A DNA stretch of 64,000 bases from Nocardia anaemiae NBRC 100462 (GTDB lineage Bacteria > Actinomycetota > Actinomycetes > Mycobacteriales > Mycobacteriaceae). The DNA lies in assembly GCF_001612725.1 (NCBI RefSeq), contig NZ_BDAZ01000069.1, positions 1-64,000 of the forward strand, written 5' to 3'. Positions 53,315 through 61,363 of the stretch are shown in pieces. Below the pieces are notes generated by a model. It saw only the letters and a list, made by a program, of their open reading frames with translations, was not told where the DNA came from and made no database searches. How positions within the stretch are numbered: the stretch's first letter is position 1; each line of letters starts with the position of its first letter. Position numbers and translations under genes: made by a program.

Positions 53315-53749
53315 TCACGCCGGTGAGGCGGTCGGCCCAGTCTCGCGATCCGATGCTGCCGAGTCACGTTTCTCGGTGATTCGGCGGCTGATCTCGTCCC
53401 ACGACAGGGGCAACTCGTCCGGCGGTGCATTGAAGAATACAAAGGTCGCTTCCCGCATGACCTTTCGCTTGCGCGCGACAGTCGATTTATGGGGCTCGGA
53501 GCTCGCATAGGCGTAGATTGCCGCCTTGTCGTCCCAAGCCGAATAGGTCCAGAAGGTGCCTTTCAGCATTTCTGCTTTCAGGGCCACACCCAGCGCTCCT
53601 GGAGAACGGCGGGCCTGCCACCACAAGGTCAGTGACGCGATGAGGAAGCCGGGGGCGTTTACCAACGACTTGACCTCGAGGCGTGAAGCCATGCATTGGA
53701 CCTCGGGGGTGGTGGGGCTACCGACCGTCTTCCACGGAAGCGTTGGCAT
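53315..53749 (-). CDS. DUF3291 / spheroidene-monooxygenase-like protein
   Basis: The 144-aa protein begins MPTLPWKTVGSPTT and contains MASRLEVKSLVNAPGFL, LKGTFWTYSAWDDKAAIYAY and REATFVFFNAPPDELPLSW. This TFWTxSxW pattern is typical of dimeric alpha/beta-barrel proteins (DUF3291-type), some monooxygenase-like and without cofactor, others binding heme. The reaction is unknown. The start ATG 53749 lies 146 bp from a broken divergent LysR gene that may once have regulated it. Confidence 0.75.
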   Translation of the reverse strand: MPTLPWKTVGSPTTPEVQCMASRLEVKSLVNAPGFLIASLTLWWQARRSPGALGVALKAEMLKGTFWTYSAWDDKAAIYAYASSEPHKSTVARKRKVMREATFVFFNAPPDELPLSWDEISRRITEKRDSAASDRETGPTASPA

Positions 53750-53895
53750 TGGCTGCTCTTTTCGATCAGGAGGGCGGCGACGAACTGCCGTCTTCTCAAA
53801 TGTTGTCGAGGTTTCAGCCTCGGTTCGCGGTGCGAATTCATCAACGGTGAACTGCGTATACTGCGATAAGCCGCCGTGATTGATAGGAAAACGGC

Positions 53896-54044
53896 ATGGA
53901 CCTGCGCGATCGGGATCTGCGCGACATCGAGATCTTTCTGGTCAGTCAGGTGATCGGGAAACTGGAACGGCGCATCGGCGGCAACTCTTCGAACGATCCA
54001 GTCGCACAGTGACATTGACGTCGATCGGACGACAACTGCGTGAC
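53896..54044 (+). pseudogene. LysR-family regulator, broken remnant
   Basis: The start MDLRDRDLRDIEIFLV is a LysR N-terminus. It jumps directly to SQVIGKLERRIGG, so about 25 residues including the recognition helix region are deleted. A single-base loss then shifts the frame: the continuing LysR sequence QLFERSSRTVTLTSIGRQLRD is readable only in the next frame. Nothing of the effector domain remains. The remnant abuts the HD-domain gene end (54055). It is divergent from the DUF3291-like gene, the normal position of a LysR gene and its target. Confidence 0.8.
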
Positions 54045-54054
54045 AGGACATCAC

Positions 54055-54789
54055 CTAGTCACCCCACCCGCTGGACTCGAGGATCGTCTCCCACGTCGGC
54101 GGCGCCAGCTCCGGGTGACGCAGGCGCAGAATCTCACCGGGCAGTGTGCCCAGCGGCGCCTTGTTCGGATTGGCGACGGTCTGGGCCTCGATGGCCGCGG
54201 TGAGCGCGCGCGTACCGCCCAGTCGCGGGTATGCGCGGTGCACCCGATCCGCGTACCCCGGCGGCAGATCGCCGGGACCCGCCGCGATATCAATGCCGAT
54301 GCCCGACACCGCGATCCAGATCTCGGCCGGACGGCGACGCCGGTATACCGGCGACTCGCTGAGCCCGGTGGTATGCGCGGCAATTCCGTCCCACACGATA
54401 TCCACCCGTCCGTCGGTTAGGCCGTGGTCCTCGAGGAACTTCGCGGCGAAATCCGCCCCGTCCATTTCGAATCGCTGGTCGCCGTCGGCTATTTCGGCGA
54501 GCCCGATATCGTGCAGCACACAAATCAGGAACATCAGTTCTTCGTCGTAGTCCGCGCCGGGACGCATACCGGCCTGCTCGGCGAGGGCACGCCCGAAAAG
54601 AAATCCGCGCACACTGTGATTGCGCAGCGGTGTCGCCAGTTCGCGGGTCACCAATTCCTGCGCGGCGCGAGCCAGTGGAGTCGATGGCAAGGTCAATGAA
54701 TCCGGTTGTGCCGCAGCCGGTCTGCCCGACCACAGCAGCGTGGTACTGGCCAATCCGGCGCCGAGGACAGTGCGTCGTGAAATGGGCAT
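54055..54789 (-). CDS. Exported HD-domain protein (cyanamide-hydratase-like) with Tat signal
   Basis: 244 aa. The N-terminus MPISRRTVLGAGLASTTLLW is a twin-arginine signal peptide ending near AAAQP, so the protein is exported folded. The HD domain has RNHSVRGFLFGRALAEQ, then ICVLHDIGLAEIA (HD pair) and FEMDGADFAAKFLEDHG, with AAHTTG downstream, a pattern like the cyanamide hydratase/Ddi2-type HD family. The metal ligands His and HisAsp are present. The substrate is unknown. It is co-directional with the GlxA gene 50 bp upstream and probably in one transcript. Confidence 0.85.
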   Translation of the reverse strand: MPISRRTVLGAGLASTTLLWSGRPAAAQPDSLTLPSTPLARAAQELVTRELATPLRNHSVRGFLFGRALAEQAGMRPGADYDEELMFLICVLHDIGLAEIADGDQRFEMDGADFAAKFLEDHGLTDGRVDIVWDGIAAHTTGLSESPVYRRRRPAEIWIAVSGIGIDIAAGPGDLPPGYADRVHRAYPRLGGTRALTAAIEAQTVANPNKAPLGTLPGEILRLRHPELAPPTWETILESSGWGD

Positions 54790-54839
54790 GGGTCAACTCC
54801 TGATCTATTCGTGCGGTGCTGAATTCGGCGAAAAATTCG

Positions 54840-55784
54840 CTATGGCGCGTGAAAGCGATGGCGATAATCGGTGGGCGAAATGCCGAGTAATTTCAAGAAG
54901 ATGCGCCGCATCGTCTCCTCGGAACCGAAGCCGCAGTGCCGCGCAATAGTGGCCACCCCCTCGGTCGCGGATTCGAGCAATGCTTGGGCGGCCTCGACCC
55001 GCACCCGCTCGACGTAGCGGCCCGGCGATATCCCGATTTCCTTGGCGAACAAGCGCGTCAGATGACGTTCACTCAGCGCGGCACGTTCGGCCATGGCGGC
55101 CAGACTGTGGTCGCCCGCCGGATCCGCGACCACGGAATCGACAACCCGACGCAGTCCGGGCGCGCGCGGCGTGCCGATGCTGTTGCGGACGCTGAACTGT
55201 GACTGCCCACCGGGTCTGCGCAGGAATACCACCAGATGTTTGGCAAGGGCGCGCGCCAGTTCGGCGCCGTGGTCCTCCTCCACGAGCGCGAGTGCCATAT
55301 CGATGCCCGCGGTCACACCCGCCGAGGTGACGATCGGGCCGTCGCGCACGTAGATGGCGTCGGGGTCCACATCTATTCCGGAGTAGCGTGCCGCGAGCTC
55401 ACCGCAGGCCAGCCAGTGCGTGGTGGCCCGCCGCCCGTCGAGCAGCGCGGCCTCGGCCAAGACGAATGCGCCCGTACACACCGACGCGATCCTGCGCGCG
55501 TCGGCGGCGACCGCGCCCACCGCTGCGCTCAGTGCGGGCCGAATCGGTTCTCCCACCGGGTATCCCGGCACGACCAAGGTATCGACCCGCCCGGTGAAAT
55601 CCGTGATCGCGCCTTCCACTCCGAGCGGCGCACCGACATCGGTCGACACCGCGCATCCGTCCGGCGAGGCGAATCTGATCCGATGTCCCGCCCAGTGCAG
55701 TACCTGCACCGGCCCGGCCACATCGAGCAGCAGCACACCATCCGAAACCACCACCACGATGTCGCCGCGCTCCGCCGATCCCAT
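54840..55784 (-). CDS. GlxA-type regulator (DJ-1/PfpI domain plus AraC helix-turn-helix)
   Basis: 314 aa from ATG 55784; a longer frame to 55964 overlaps the divergent promoter. The N-terminal DJ-1/PfpI-like domain (about 1-185) has IVVVVSDGVLLLDVAGPVQV and ASVCTGAFVLAEAALLDGR with the elbow Cys. The C-terminal AraC domain (about 215-310) has SLAAMAERAALSERHLTRLF and IARHCGFGSEETMRRIF. This is a transcription activator type, with sensing by the DJ-1 domain unknown. It precedes the HD gene in the same direction and may control it; the XRE gene is divergent. Confidence 0.92.
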   Translation of the reverse strand: MGSAERGDIVVVVSDGVLLLDVAGPVQVLHWAGHRIRFASPDGCAVSTDVGAPLGVEGAITDFTGRVDTLVVPGYPVGEPIRPALSAAVGAVAADARRIASVCTGAFVLAEAALLDGRRATTHWLACGELAARYSGIDVDPDAIYVRDGPIVTSAGVTAGIDMALALVEEDHGAELARALAKHLVVFLRRPGGQSQFSVRNSIGTPRAPGLRRVVDSVVADPAGDHSLAAMAERAALSERHLTRLFAKEIGISPGRYVERVRVEAAQALLESATEGVATIARHCGFGSEETMRRIFLKLLGISPTDYRHRFHAP

Positions 55785-56020
55785 GCCCCCAGTCTCGAGT
55801 GGTGCGGGCGCGGCTACAAGGACGAACACCCCACAGATCCGGCCACCGTCCCGGCCATCGGCCGCGACGACGGAATATCCGGCGAAAACTCCGAACTTCG
55901 TTACTGCAAAAGGCGGTAGTCTCTGACCACACTGCGATTGCATATTTGCGGTGTGTGCGGGCACTTACTACAGACATGTACGCAAGAGTGCTATCGGGTG
56001 CGCCGGGCGAAAGGGTTGTC

Positions 56021-56881
56021 ATGGCAGGCAAGCGCACAGTCCTCACCGCAGGTTTGCGGCGGCTCTCGGTGCTACTGACCGAGATGCGCGAACACGCGGG
56101 GCTGAGCAAAGAGGATGTCAGCGGCAAGACCGGCATCAATATCACCACGCTGTACCGCATCGAGACGGCGCAGGCGCGCCCACAGCGGCGCACGCTGATG
56201 GCGATGCTGGATCTGTACGGCGTCACCGAACAGCAGCGCACCGACGCGCTCGAGCTCCTCTCGGACGCACTCAAACCCGGCATGTCCCGCCCGTATGAGG
56301 CGACACTCACCGAGGTGCACGCGGCCTATATAAACTTCGAATCCGAGGCACTCTCGGCCCGGCACTACCAAACCTCCTACATCCCAGGGCTATTGCAGAC
56401 CTCGGAGTATGCCGAGGCGGTGATCGACACCAATATGCCGAAGCTGGACGGAGCCACGGTGTCGCACAATGTGCGGGCGCGGATGGATCGGGCCATGCAT
56501 CTCACCAAACCGGATCCCCTAGAGCTGTGGGTGGTGCTGGACGAGGCGGCGATCCGGCGGATGGTCGGCGGCCCTGATGTCATGAAGGCACAGTTGAAGC
56601 GGCTGCTCGATGATTCACAGATGAAAAACGTTATCCTGCAGATACTTCCGTTCAGCGCGGGTGTGCATCCCGGTATGGCCGGATCCTTCACGCTGCTGGA
56701 CTTCAAGGATCCGGCCGATCCGGAGCTGGTGTACGTCGAGGGCATCGCGGGCGATCAACTGATCGAGGGCCATCCGCAGATCCGCCGCTTCGGCATCATT
56801 TTCGACCAATTGCGCGCCATGGCGCTCAGCCCGCGCGACTCCATGGCGCTGATCGATAAGGCCGCCAAAGAGATGAGCTGA
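56021..56881 (+). CDS. XRE-family helix-turn-helix regulator with DUF5753 domain
   Basis: 286 aa from ATG 56021 (MAGKRTVLTAGLRRLSVLL); another ATG lies at 55976. An XRE helix-turn-helix occupies about residues 15-70 (MREHAGLSKEDVSGKTGI and TTLYRIETAQARPQ). The DUF5753 domain (about 100-280) has LSARHYQTSYIPGLLQTSEY and LELWVVLDEAAIRRMVGG, the standard pattern of this actinobacterial regulator class. Many occur next to a short DUF397 protein; none is seen here. The gene ends 1 bp before the stop of the convergent ABC-2 permease gene. Confidence 0.93.
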   Translation: MAGKRTVLTAGLRRLSVLLTEMREHAGLSKEDVSGKTGINITTLYRIETAQARPQRRTLMAMLDLYGVTEQQRTDALELLSDALKPGMSRPYEATLTEVHAAYINFESEALSARHYQTSYIPGLLQTSEYAEAVIDTNMPKLDGATVSHNVRARMDRAMHLTKPDPLELWVVLDEAAIRRMVGGPDVMKAQLKRLLDDSQMKNVILQILPFSAGVHPGMAGSFTLLDFKDPADPELVYVEGIAGDQLIEGHPQIRRFGIIFDQLRAMALSPRDSMALIDKAAKEMS

Positions 56882-57706
56882 TCAGCTGCGGCTGGCCCGT
56901 CGATAGCCGAGCGCCGCGGGGACCGCGAAAATGACAAGCGCGCCGATACACCAGGCGATGGTGGCCAGCAGCGGGTCGCGCACCGGACCGCCGAGAGACA
57001 GCCCGCGCATGGCATCGATGGCATACGACATCGGCTGATGGCGCACGATCGGCTGCGCCCACTTGGGATAGGCGATCAGCGGCACGAATCCGGAACTGAA
57101 GAACATCAGCAGCGACGAACCGAGCGAAACTGCCTCCACCAGAGCGGCTTTCGCACTGAATACCGCCACCGCCGTCACCACGGTGGCGAAAGCGATGCCG
57201 AATATCAGCGGCACCCCGAACAGCGCGATGCCCGCCAACAAGCCCTGCTCGAATCGGAAACCGAGTGCGACGCCCACCGCGAACAACACCGCGGTGCACA
57301 ACAGGATCCGGATCGCCTCGGCCAGAATGCGCGCGGCGAGTCCGGACGCGCGATGCACCGGCAGCACCCAGAAGCGGGCCAGCAGGCCCTCGTCGCGTTC
57401 GCGGCCGAGGGTGATGGCACCGGCCACCGATCCGGACATCACCCCGACCAGCGCGACCATCGGTACCGAACCGTAGAGCGCGCTCGCACCGGAGAAGGAC
57501 GAAATCTGGCGTCCGAGGACGGTATTCAGCATCACCAGCAGTAGCGCGGGAAAGATCAGCGACTGTACGACGGTCAGCGGATCACGCCACCAGCGCACCA
57601 ATAGTCGCTTGGTCTGGATCAGCGTCTGCGGGATCAGCAGACGCCAGGTCTCGGTCTGCCCGTGGACCTTGGGCAATTCCTCCGTGGGAGTCAGTACCTC
57701 GGTCAT
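56882..57706 (-). CDS. ABC-2 type transporter permease, subunit 2
   Basis: 274 aa with six membrane helices of the ABC2_membrane type: TVVQSLIFPALLLVMLNTVL, VPMVALVGVMSGSVAGAITL, ILLCTAVLFAVGVALGFRF, LLAGIALFGVPLIFGIAFAT, AVSLGSSLLMFFSSGFVPLI and ATIAWCIGALVIFAVPAALG. The cytoplasmic loop after helix 2 has RERDEGLLARFWVLPVHRAS, typical of drug/lipid-exporter permeases. It overlaps the second permease gene by 4 bp. No ATPase gene is adjacent, so the energy subunit must be elsewhere or lost. Confidence 0.88.
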   Translation of the reverse strand: MTEVLTPTEELPKVHGQTETWRLLIPQTLIQTKRLLVRWWRDPLTVVQSLIFPALLLVMLNTVLGRQISSFSGASALYGSVPMVALVGVMSGSVAGAITLGRERDEGLLARFWVLPVHRASGLAARILAEAIRILLCTAVLFAVGVALGFRFEQGLLAGIALFGVPLIFGIAFATVVTAVAVFSAKAALVEAVSLGSSLLMFFSSGFVPLIAYPKWAQPIVRHQPMSYAIDAMRGLSLGGPVRDPLLATIAWCIGALVIFAVPAALGYRRASRS

Positions 57707-58593
57707 GCCGACCTCCGGATCGAGACGAATACCGCGCCCGCGCCGAAGACGATGGCGAGTCCGAGGGTCCAGGCCAGCGCGGGCCCGAAGATGTACCAGC
57801 CGACCGCGCCCGCATTACCCGTCGAATCACCGGCGAGTGCTCGCAGCCCGTACACGAAGTGCGATACCGGTTGGTTGCGTGCGAAACCCTGGATCCAGTG
57901 CGGGAATTGGCGGGCGGGGGCGAATCCGGTAGAGACCATGCCGAGGATCAGCTGCGGCAGGATGAGCGCCTGAGTGGTCGCCTCCGGACTCTTGGTCAGG
58001 GTGCCCAACAGATCAGCACCCAGGCACAACGCCAGTGCGATCAGCATCGCGAAGCCGATGAAACCAATTGTGTCCCACCAGCTTCCATAGAAACGGAAGC
58101 CGATCACATAGCCGGATACCAGCGCCGCGGCCAACGCGACAGCAGCCCGATACAGCCCGGCCGTGACCCGGGCCGCCAGCGGTACCGGAGAACCCATCGG
58201 CATCGATCCGAAGCGGATATTGAGCCCGTCCTTGGCGTCGGTGGCGGAGCGGAATGCCGCGGTGATCGCGCAGAAGGCGATCGCCTGCATCACGATCATC
58301 GGCATGAGGAATTGGGCATAGCTGCTCAGGCCGTGTCCGTAGACGGTCATCACCAGGTTCAGCGGCACGTAGAAGCCGAGGGTGAAGACGGTCGGCGCCA
58401 GTAGTGCGGTGATCAACTCGCCATTGCGCCAGGACGGCCGGACGAGCCGAGAGGTCAGCGCCCACCATTGCGCCGCGGTCACCATCCGCGGCGGCGGTGC
58501 GTCCACCAGCCTCTCGCTGCTCAGGCGGCGGTTTTCGCCGTCGCCGCGGTCCTGCTGGACGGTGCTCGATCCCGAGTCGCTGCCGAGGCTCAT
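57703..58593 (-). CDS. ABC-2 type transporter permease, subunit 1
   Basis: 296 aa from ATG 58593 (MSLGSDSGSSTVQQDRG); a longer frame reaches 58884. The hydrophilic start of about 60 residues is followed by six helices (GELITALLAPTVFTLGFYVP first), with the conserved FRSATDAKDGLNIRFGSMPM loop. Same family as the next gene, with which it forms a heterodimer-type pair (ATGA overlap). The promoter should lie upstream of 58593. No ATPase sequence is found in the 58594-58978 stretch. Substrate unknown. Confidence 0.85.
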   Translation of the reverse strand: MSLGSDSGSSTVQQDRGDGENRRLSSERLVDAPPPRMVTAAQWWALTSRLVRPSWRNGELITALLAPTVFTLGFYVPLNLVMTVYGHGLSSYAQFLMPMIVMQAIAFCAITAAFRSATDAKDGLNIRFGSMPMGSPVPLAARVTAGLYRAAVALAAALVSGYVIGFRFYGSWWDTIGFIGFAMLIALALCLGADLLGTLTKSPEATTQALILPQLILGMVSTGFAPARQFPHWIQGFARNQPVSHFVYGLRALAGDSTGNAGAVGWYIFGPALAWTLGLAIVFGAGAVFVSIRRSA

Positions 58594-58978
58594 CTGCACG
58601 CTCCCATCCTGCGCGTCAACCGTGCTTGTCGGTGGGGAACCGGCTGTTCCCAGCATGTCGCACCCGACCGGAGTCGGTGCAGCTTTCCGCACACTTCGCG
58701 TACGTACCGCATGGTCGTTTTCGCTCGTCTCGTCCGAAATCGGGCGCACCGCTGCCATGCGGGCGATCAGGTCGTCGTCCAATCTCGCCGAACCGATGAC
58801 ATGTCGATACCGCCCCGGGGTGTCGAAACGGGACTCCGCGGGGGCGACGAATCCCACCAAGGTGTCTGCCGAACGAGGTCGCACGGGTATGTGAATGATG
58901 CAGCACCGCTATCGTTTTCGACGGAATGTCCGATTCGCGAAGTGACTACCGCGCGCCGGGTGAGTAATGTGTGCCCCG

Positions 58979-59479
58979 ATGACCAGCATGGAAGCCCGTT
59001 TCCGTGAAGCAGCGCGGACCGTGCCCCTCCCCAGTCCTTGGAATCTGTCCGTCTACCTCGCAAGTGTCGCCGCGCACCGTGGTCGCTCCATCTCGCTGCA
59101 GGCGATTCCCGCCGCCGCGCTCGCGGATATCGGGTGTCGCGGCAGCGGACTATGGGTGGCGCGCGGCCACGACGACATCATCGTCTACGACGCGTCCGCC
59201 ACCGAGCGCAATGCGGATCACATCATCCTGCACGAGATCGGTCACATGCTGTTCGGGCACGGCAAGGAGGGGACGGTGGCAGGCGAGCCGATCACACCAT
59301 CGCTGGCCGCATTGTTGCCGTCCATCTCACCGTCCTCCATCAAGCACGTACTCGGCCGCGAGCAGTTCGGCGCCGACGGTGAACGAGAAGCCGAGGTCTT
59401 CGCCGATATGACCATGGTCTATGCCACCCTGCCGCGCCGCCCGGCACGTTCGTTCCGACTGTTCGGGCGCGGGCGCTAG
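58979..59479 (+). CDS. ImmA/IrrE-like zinc metallopeptidase
   Basis: 166 aa from ATG 58979 (another ATG at 58988). The core HIILHEIGHMLFGHGKEG contains HExxH with a third ligand possibly the later Glu in GEREAEVFADMTMVY. This is the ImmA/IrrE (COG2856) metallopeptidase fold; in actinobacteria it is encoded next to an XRE regulator, cleaving or binding it. Here the nearest XRE gene is 2 kb away across the permeases. It ends overlapping the convergent DUF4254 gene by 4 bp. Function inferred from family only. Confidence 0.8.
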   Translation: MTSMEARFREAARTVPLPSPWNLSVYLASVAAHRGRSISLQAIPAAALADIGCRGSGLWVARGHDDIIVYDASATERNADHIILHEIGHMLFGHGKEGTVAGEPITPSLAALLPSISPSSIKHVLGREQFGADGEREAEVFADMTMVYATLPRRPARSFRLFGRGR

Positions 59480-59913
59480 CCACCGGGTAGTCGGCGGGTG
59501 CCATCCCGTAGTCCGTCGACGAGATCCTGGTAGCTATCGGCCAGCTCGTTGAGCTGCACCCACGCGTCATAGAAAACGGCCTCGGGCGCCGCGGACAGTG
59601 GCACGAAGGCCTGCGTGGTCATTCTGGCCAGCCGATCCACCAACTGGCCGACGGTTTCGGAGTGCAACTGTGCCTCCGAGCACGGCACCGGCATCGCCAG
59701 CGCCACCCACAGGTCGATCGAGCGCACCAGTTGGGCACGTCGCCGATCCAGCTTGGCCATCTCGGACACCGGCGTCCGCTCGCGAATTTCGTGCAGCTGC
59801 GCCAACTCCCCCGCCGCCTCCAACATCGGATGATCGTCGTGCGGAAGCCCGCGGCATGCGGCCAGCAACATATCCCGTCCCGGAATCATCCGGTAATTTC
59901 CGACATTCCTCAT
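59476..59913 (-). CDS. DUF4254 family protein, second copy
   Basis: 145 aa from ATG 59913 (MRNVGNYRMIPGRDMLLAAC); a longer frame to 59997 is unlikely. It contains LAQLHEIRERTPVSEMAKLD, RRAQLVRSIDLWVALAMPVP, LHSETVGQLVDRLARM and ends QLNELADSYQDLVDGLRDGT. The same pattern and length occur in the gene at 52341, from which it has clearly diverged. It follows an ImmA/IrrE-like gene tail-to-tail. Function unknown. Confidence 0.82.
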   Translation of the reverse strand: MRNVGNYRMIPGRDMLLAACRGLPHDDHPMLEAAGELAQLHEIRERTPVSEMAKLDRRRAQLVRSIDLWVALAMPVPCSEAQLHSETVGQLVDRLARMTTQAFVPLSAAPEAVFYDAWVQLNELADSYQDLVDGLRDGTRRLPGG

Positions 59914-60126
59914 CTGGGCCTCCCGCTGACGCCGGACCGCGCCGCAGTCGGCGAACCTCCCGACCAGCAACGCCGTTTCCGCACCGCACGACCACACGCG
60001 ACGCCTCGATTATCAACCTTGATCCGCGCTTGCGACCAGAAACCGTCGATATCAATCTGTTACAGACGTGCGCATACGTGGCAAATATGCAGTAACCATG
60101 ACTATGGTCCGGGCGGTGAGCAAGCG

Positions 60127-60903
60127 TCAGCGCCGACTGGCAGGTATGTCCCAGGCCGGGCCATCGGTCAGATAATCCTGACCGCCGACATAGAACGTGC
60201 GACCGGATTCGGTTGCGGCACATGCGGCCTCGCCCACGACTGCGGCGAACTCCTCGATGGTCGGCAGTGCCCCGTGATCGCGGCGAGCCGAAACCGCATC
60301 GGGATTGCGGCGTTCCAGCAGGCGGACGATGATCGTGCCGTCGATCATGTCGCCGGATACCACATTCAGCCCGATGCCACGCTCGGTCAACTCCGGAATC
60401 ATCGCACGCAAGGCGTCTTCACCCGCACGCTTGCTCGCGGCGATCGGCTCATAGTCCGCCGGAACGGGTTTTCGGCCGTGGAAGTGGGCCTGATGGCTTG
60501 TCACGAAGACGATCCGGCCGCCGGATGGCAGGTGCGGCAAGGCTTCCCGCACCAGCCGGACCTGCGCGTCACGGTTCAACGCCATCGCATAGTCGGGCGC
60601 GGCATCGCGCTCGAGACCGCCGGAGGCGTTGAGCACCAATACATCCAGCCGCCCGAATTCCGCCACCACTTCGGCGATCAGCGCCGCCGTGGCATCCGCA
60701 TCGGCGATATCCGCACCGGCAATCGACGCACTGCCGCCAGCCGAGCCGATCTCATCGGCGATCGCGTGGGCGCGCTTGCGCTTCTCCCGATAGTTGATGA
60801 TCACGTGATCACCGCCCGCAGCCAGCACTTTCGCCGTCTCGGCCCCTATTCCCCGCGACGCGCCGGTGATCAGCACGATCCGTCGTTCCGTCGAGTCGCC
60901 CAT
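60127..60903 (-). CDS. SDR family oxidoreductase
   Basis: 258-aa short-chain dehydrogenase (MGDSTERRIVLITGASRGIG, cofactor-binding TGxxxGxG). The NASGG block (VLVLNASGGLE) and the Ser before the active site (VFVTSHQAHF) are present. The expected YxxxK reads YEPIAASK, with Tyr and Lys separated by six residues instead of three; this same spelling occurs in an actinobacterial SDR subgroup as far as I know, so it need not be a defect. ATG 60903 was chosen. It is divergent from an HxlR regulator across a palindromic operator-like site and is likely regulated by it. Confidence 0.9.
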   Translation of the reverse strand: MGDSTERRIVLITGASRGIGAETAKVLAAGGDHVIINYREKRKRAHAIADEIGSAGGSASIAGADIADADATAALIAEVVAEFGRLDVLVLNASGGLERDAAPDYAMALNRDAQVRLVREALPHLPSGGRIVFVTSHQAHFHGRKPVPADYEPIAASKRAGEDALRAMIPELTERGIGLNVVSGDMIDGTIIVRLLERRNPDAVSARRDHGALPTIEEFAAVVGEAACAATESGRTFYVGGQDYLTDGPAWDIPASRR

Positions 60904-60933
60904 CTGCCCTCGCTCATCAGCCCACAGCAACGC

Positions 60934-60946
60934 TTCTAATTTAGAA
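60934..60946. promoter_or_regulatory. Palindromic operator-like site between SDR and HxlR genes
   Basis: TTCTAATTTAGAA is a perfect 6-1-6 palindrome in the 61-bp divergent gap, in the only AT-rich patch of the region. It is a likely binding site of the adjacent HxlR regulator controlling both genes. Confidence 0.6.
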
Positions 60947-60964
60947 TCACTATGGTAGTTCGAA

Positions 60965-61309
60965 ATGAGAAGTGCAAATGGAGCCAAGCCGTCACGCGGG
61001 CGAAACGACCCGGCGCACGCGCCCATGCTGGCCACCATGGAGCTCATCGGCCAACGCTGGATCCTGCGCGTCCTGTGGGAATTGGAGCCCGGCCGCCTCG
61101 GTTTCCTCGAACTGCGCCGCCGCATGGGCAACTGCTCGTCGAGCATGCTCTCGACCCGCCTGCAACACCTGCAGACCGCGGGCGTGATCACCAAGAACGC
61201 GGACAAAACCTACGAACTCACCCCGGCGGGCCTCGCCCTCACCGCGGCCCTGCAACCACTGTGGAGCTGGTCCGAACGCTGGACCCCGCCATCCCCCGAT
61301 CCCGACTAG
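60965..61309 (+). CDS. HxlR-family helix-turn-helix regulator
   Basis: 114 aa. The winged-helix domain shows MELIGQRWILRVLWELEPG, RLGFLELRRRMGNCSSSML and LQHLQTAGVITKNADK, the HxlR signature. HxlR proteins respond to redox or electrophile signals and often control a divergent oxidoreductase gene, as here (SDR gene). The start could be a little downstream because the first 20 residues are variable. It ends before a hairpin shared with the convergent lipoprotein gene. Confidence 0.93.
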   Translation: MRSANGAKPSRGRNDPAHAPMLATMELIGQRWILRVLWELEPGRLGFLELRRRMGNCSSSMLSTRLQHLQTAGVITKNADKTYELTPAGLALTAALQPLWSWSERWTPPSPDPD

Positions 61310-61320
61310 CACCTACGACA

Positions 61321-61348
61321 AAGGCGATCCCCGACCGGGAAGCGCCTT
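61321..61348. terminator. Bidirectional terminator hairpin
   Basis: AAGGCG...CGCCTT outer stem and TCCC/GGGA inner stem, between the convergent HxlR and lipoprotein genes, 12 bp after the HxlR stop. Confidence 0.6.
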
Positions 61349-61363
61349 CGCCAACGTAAAGGT

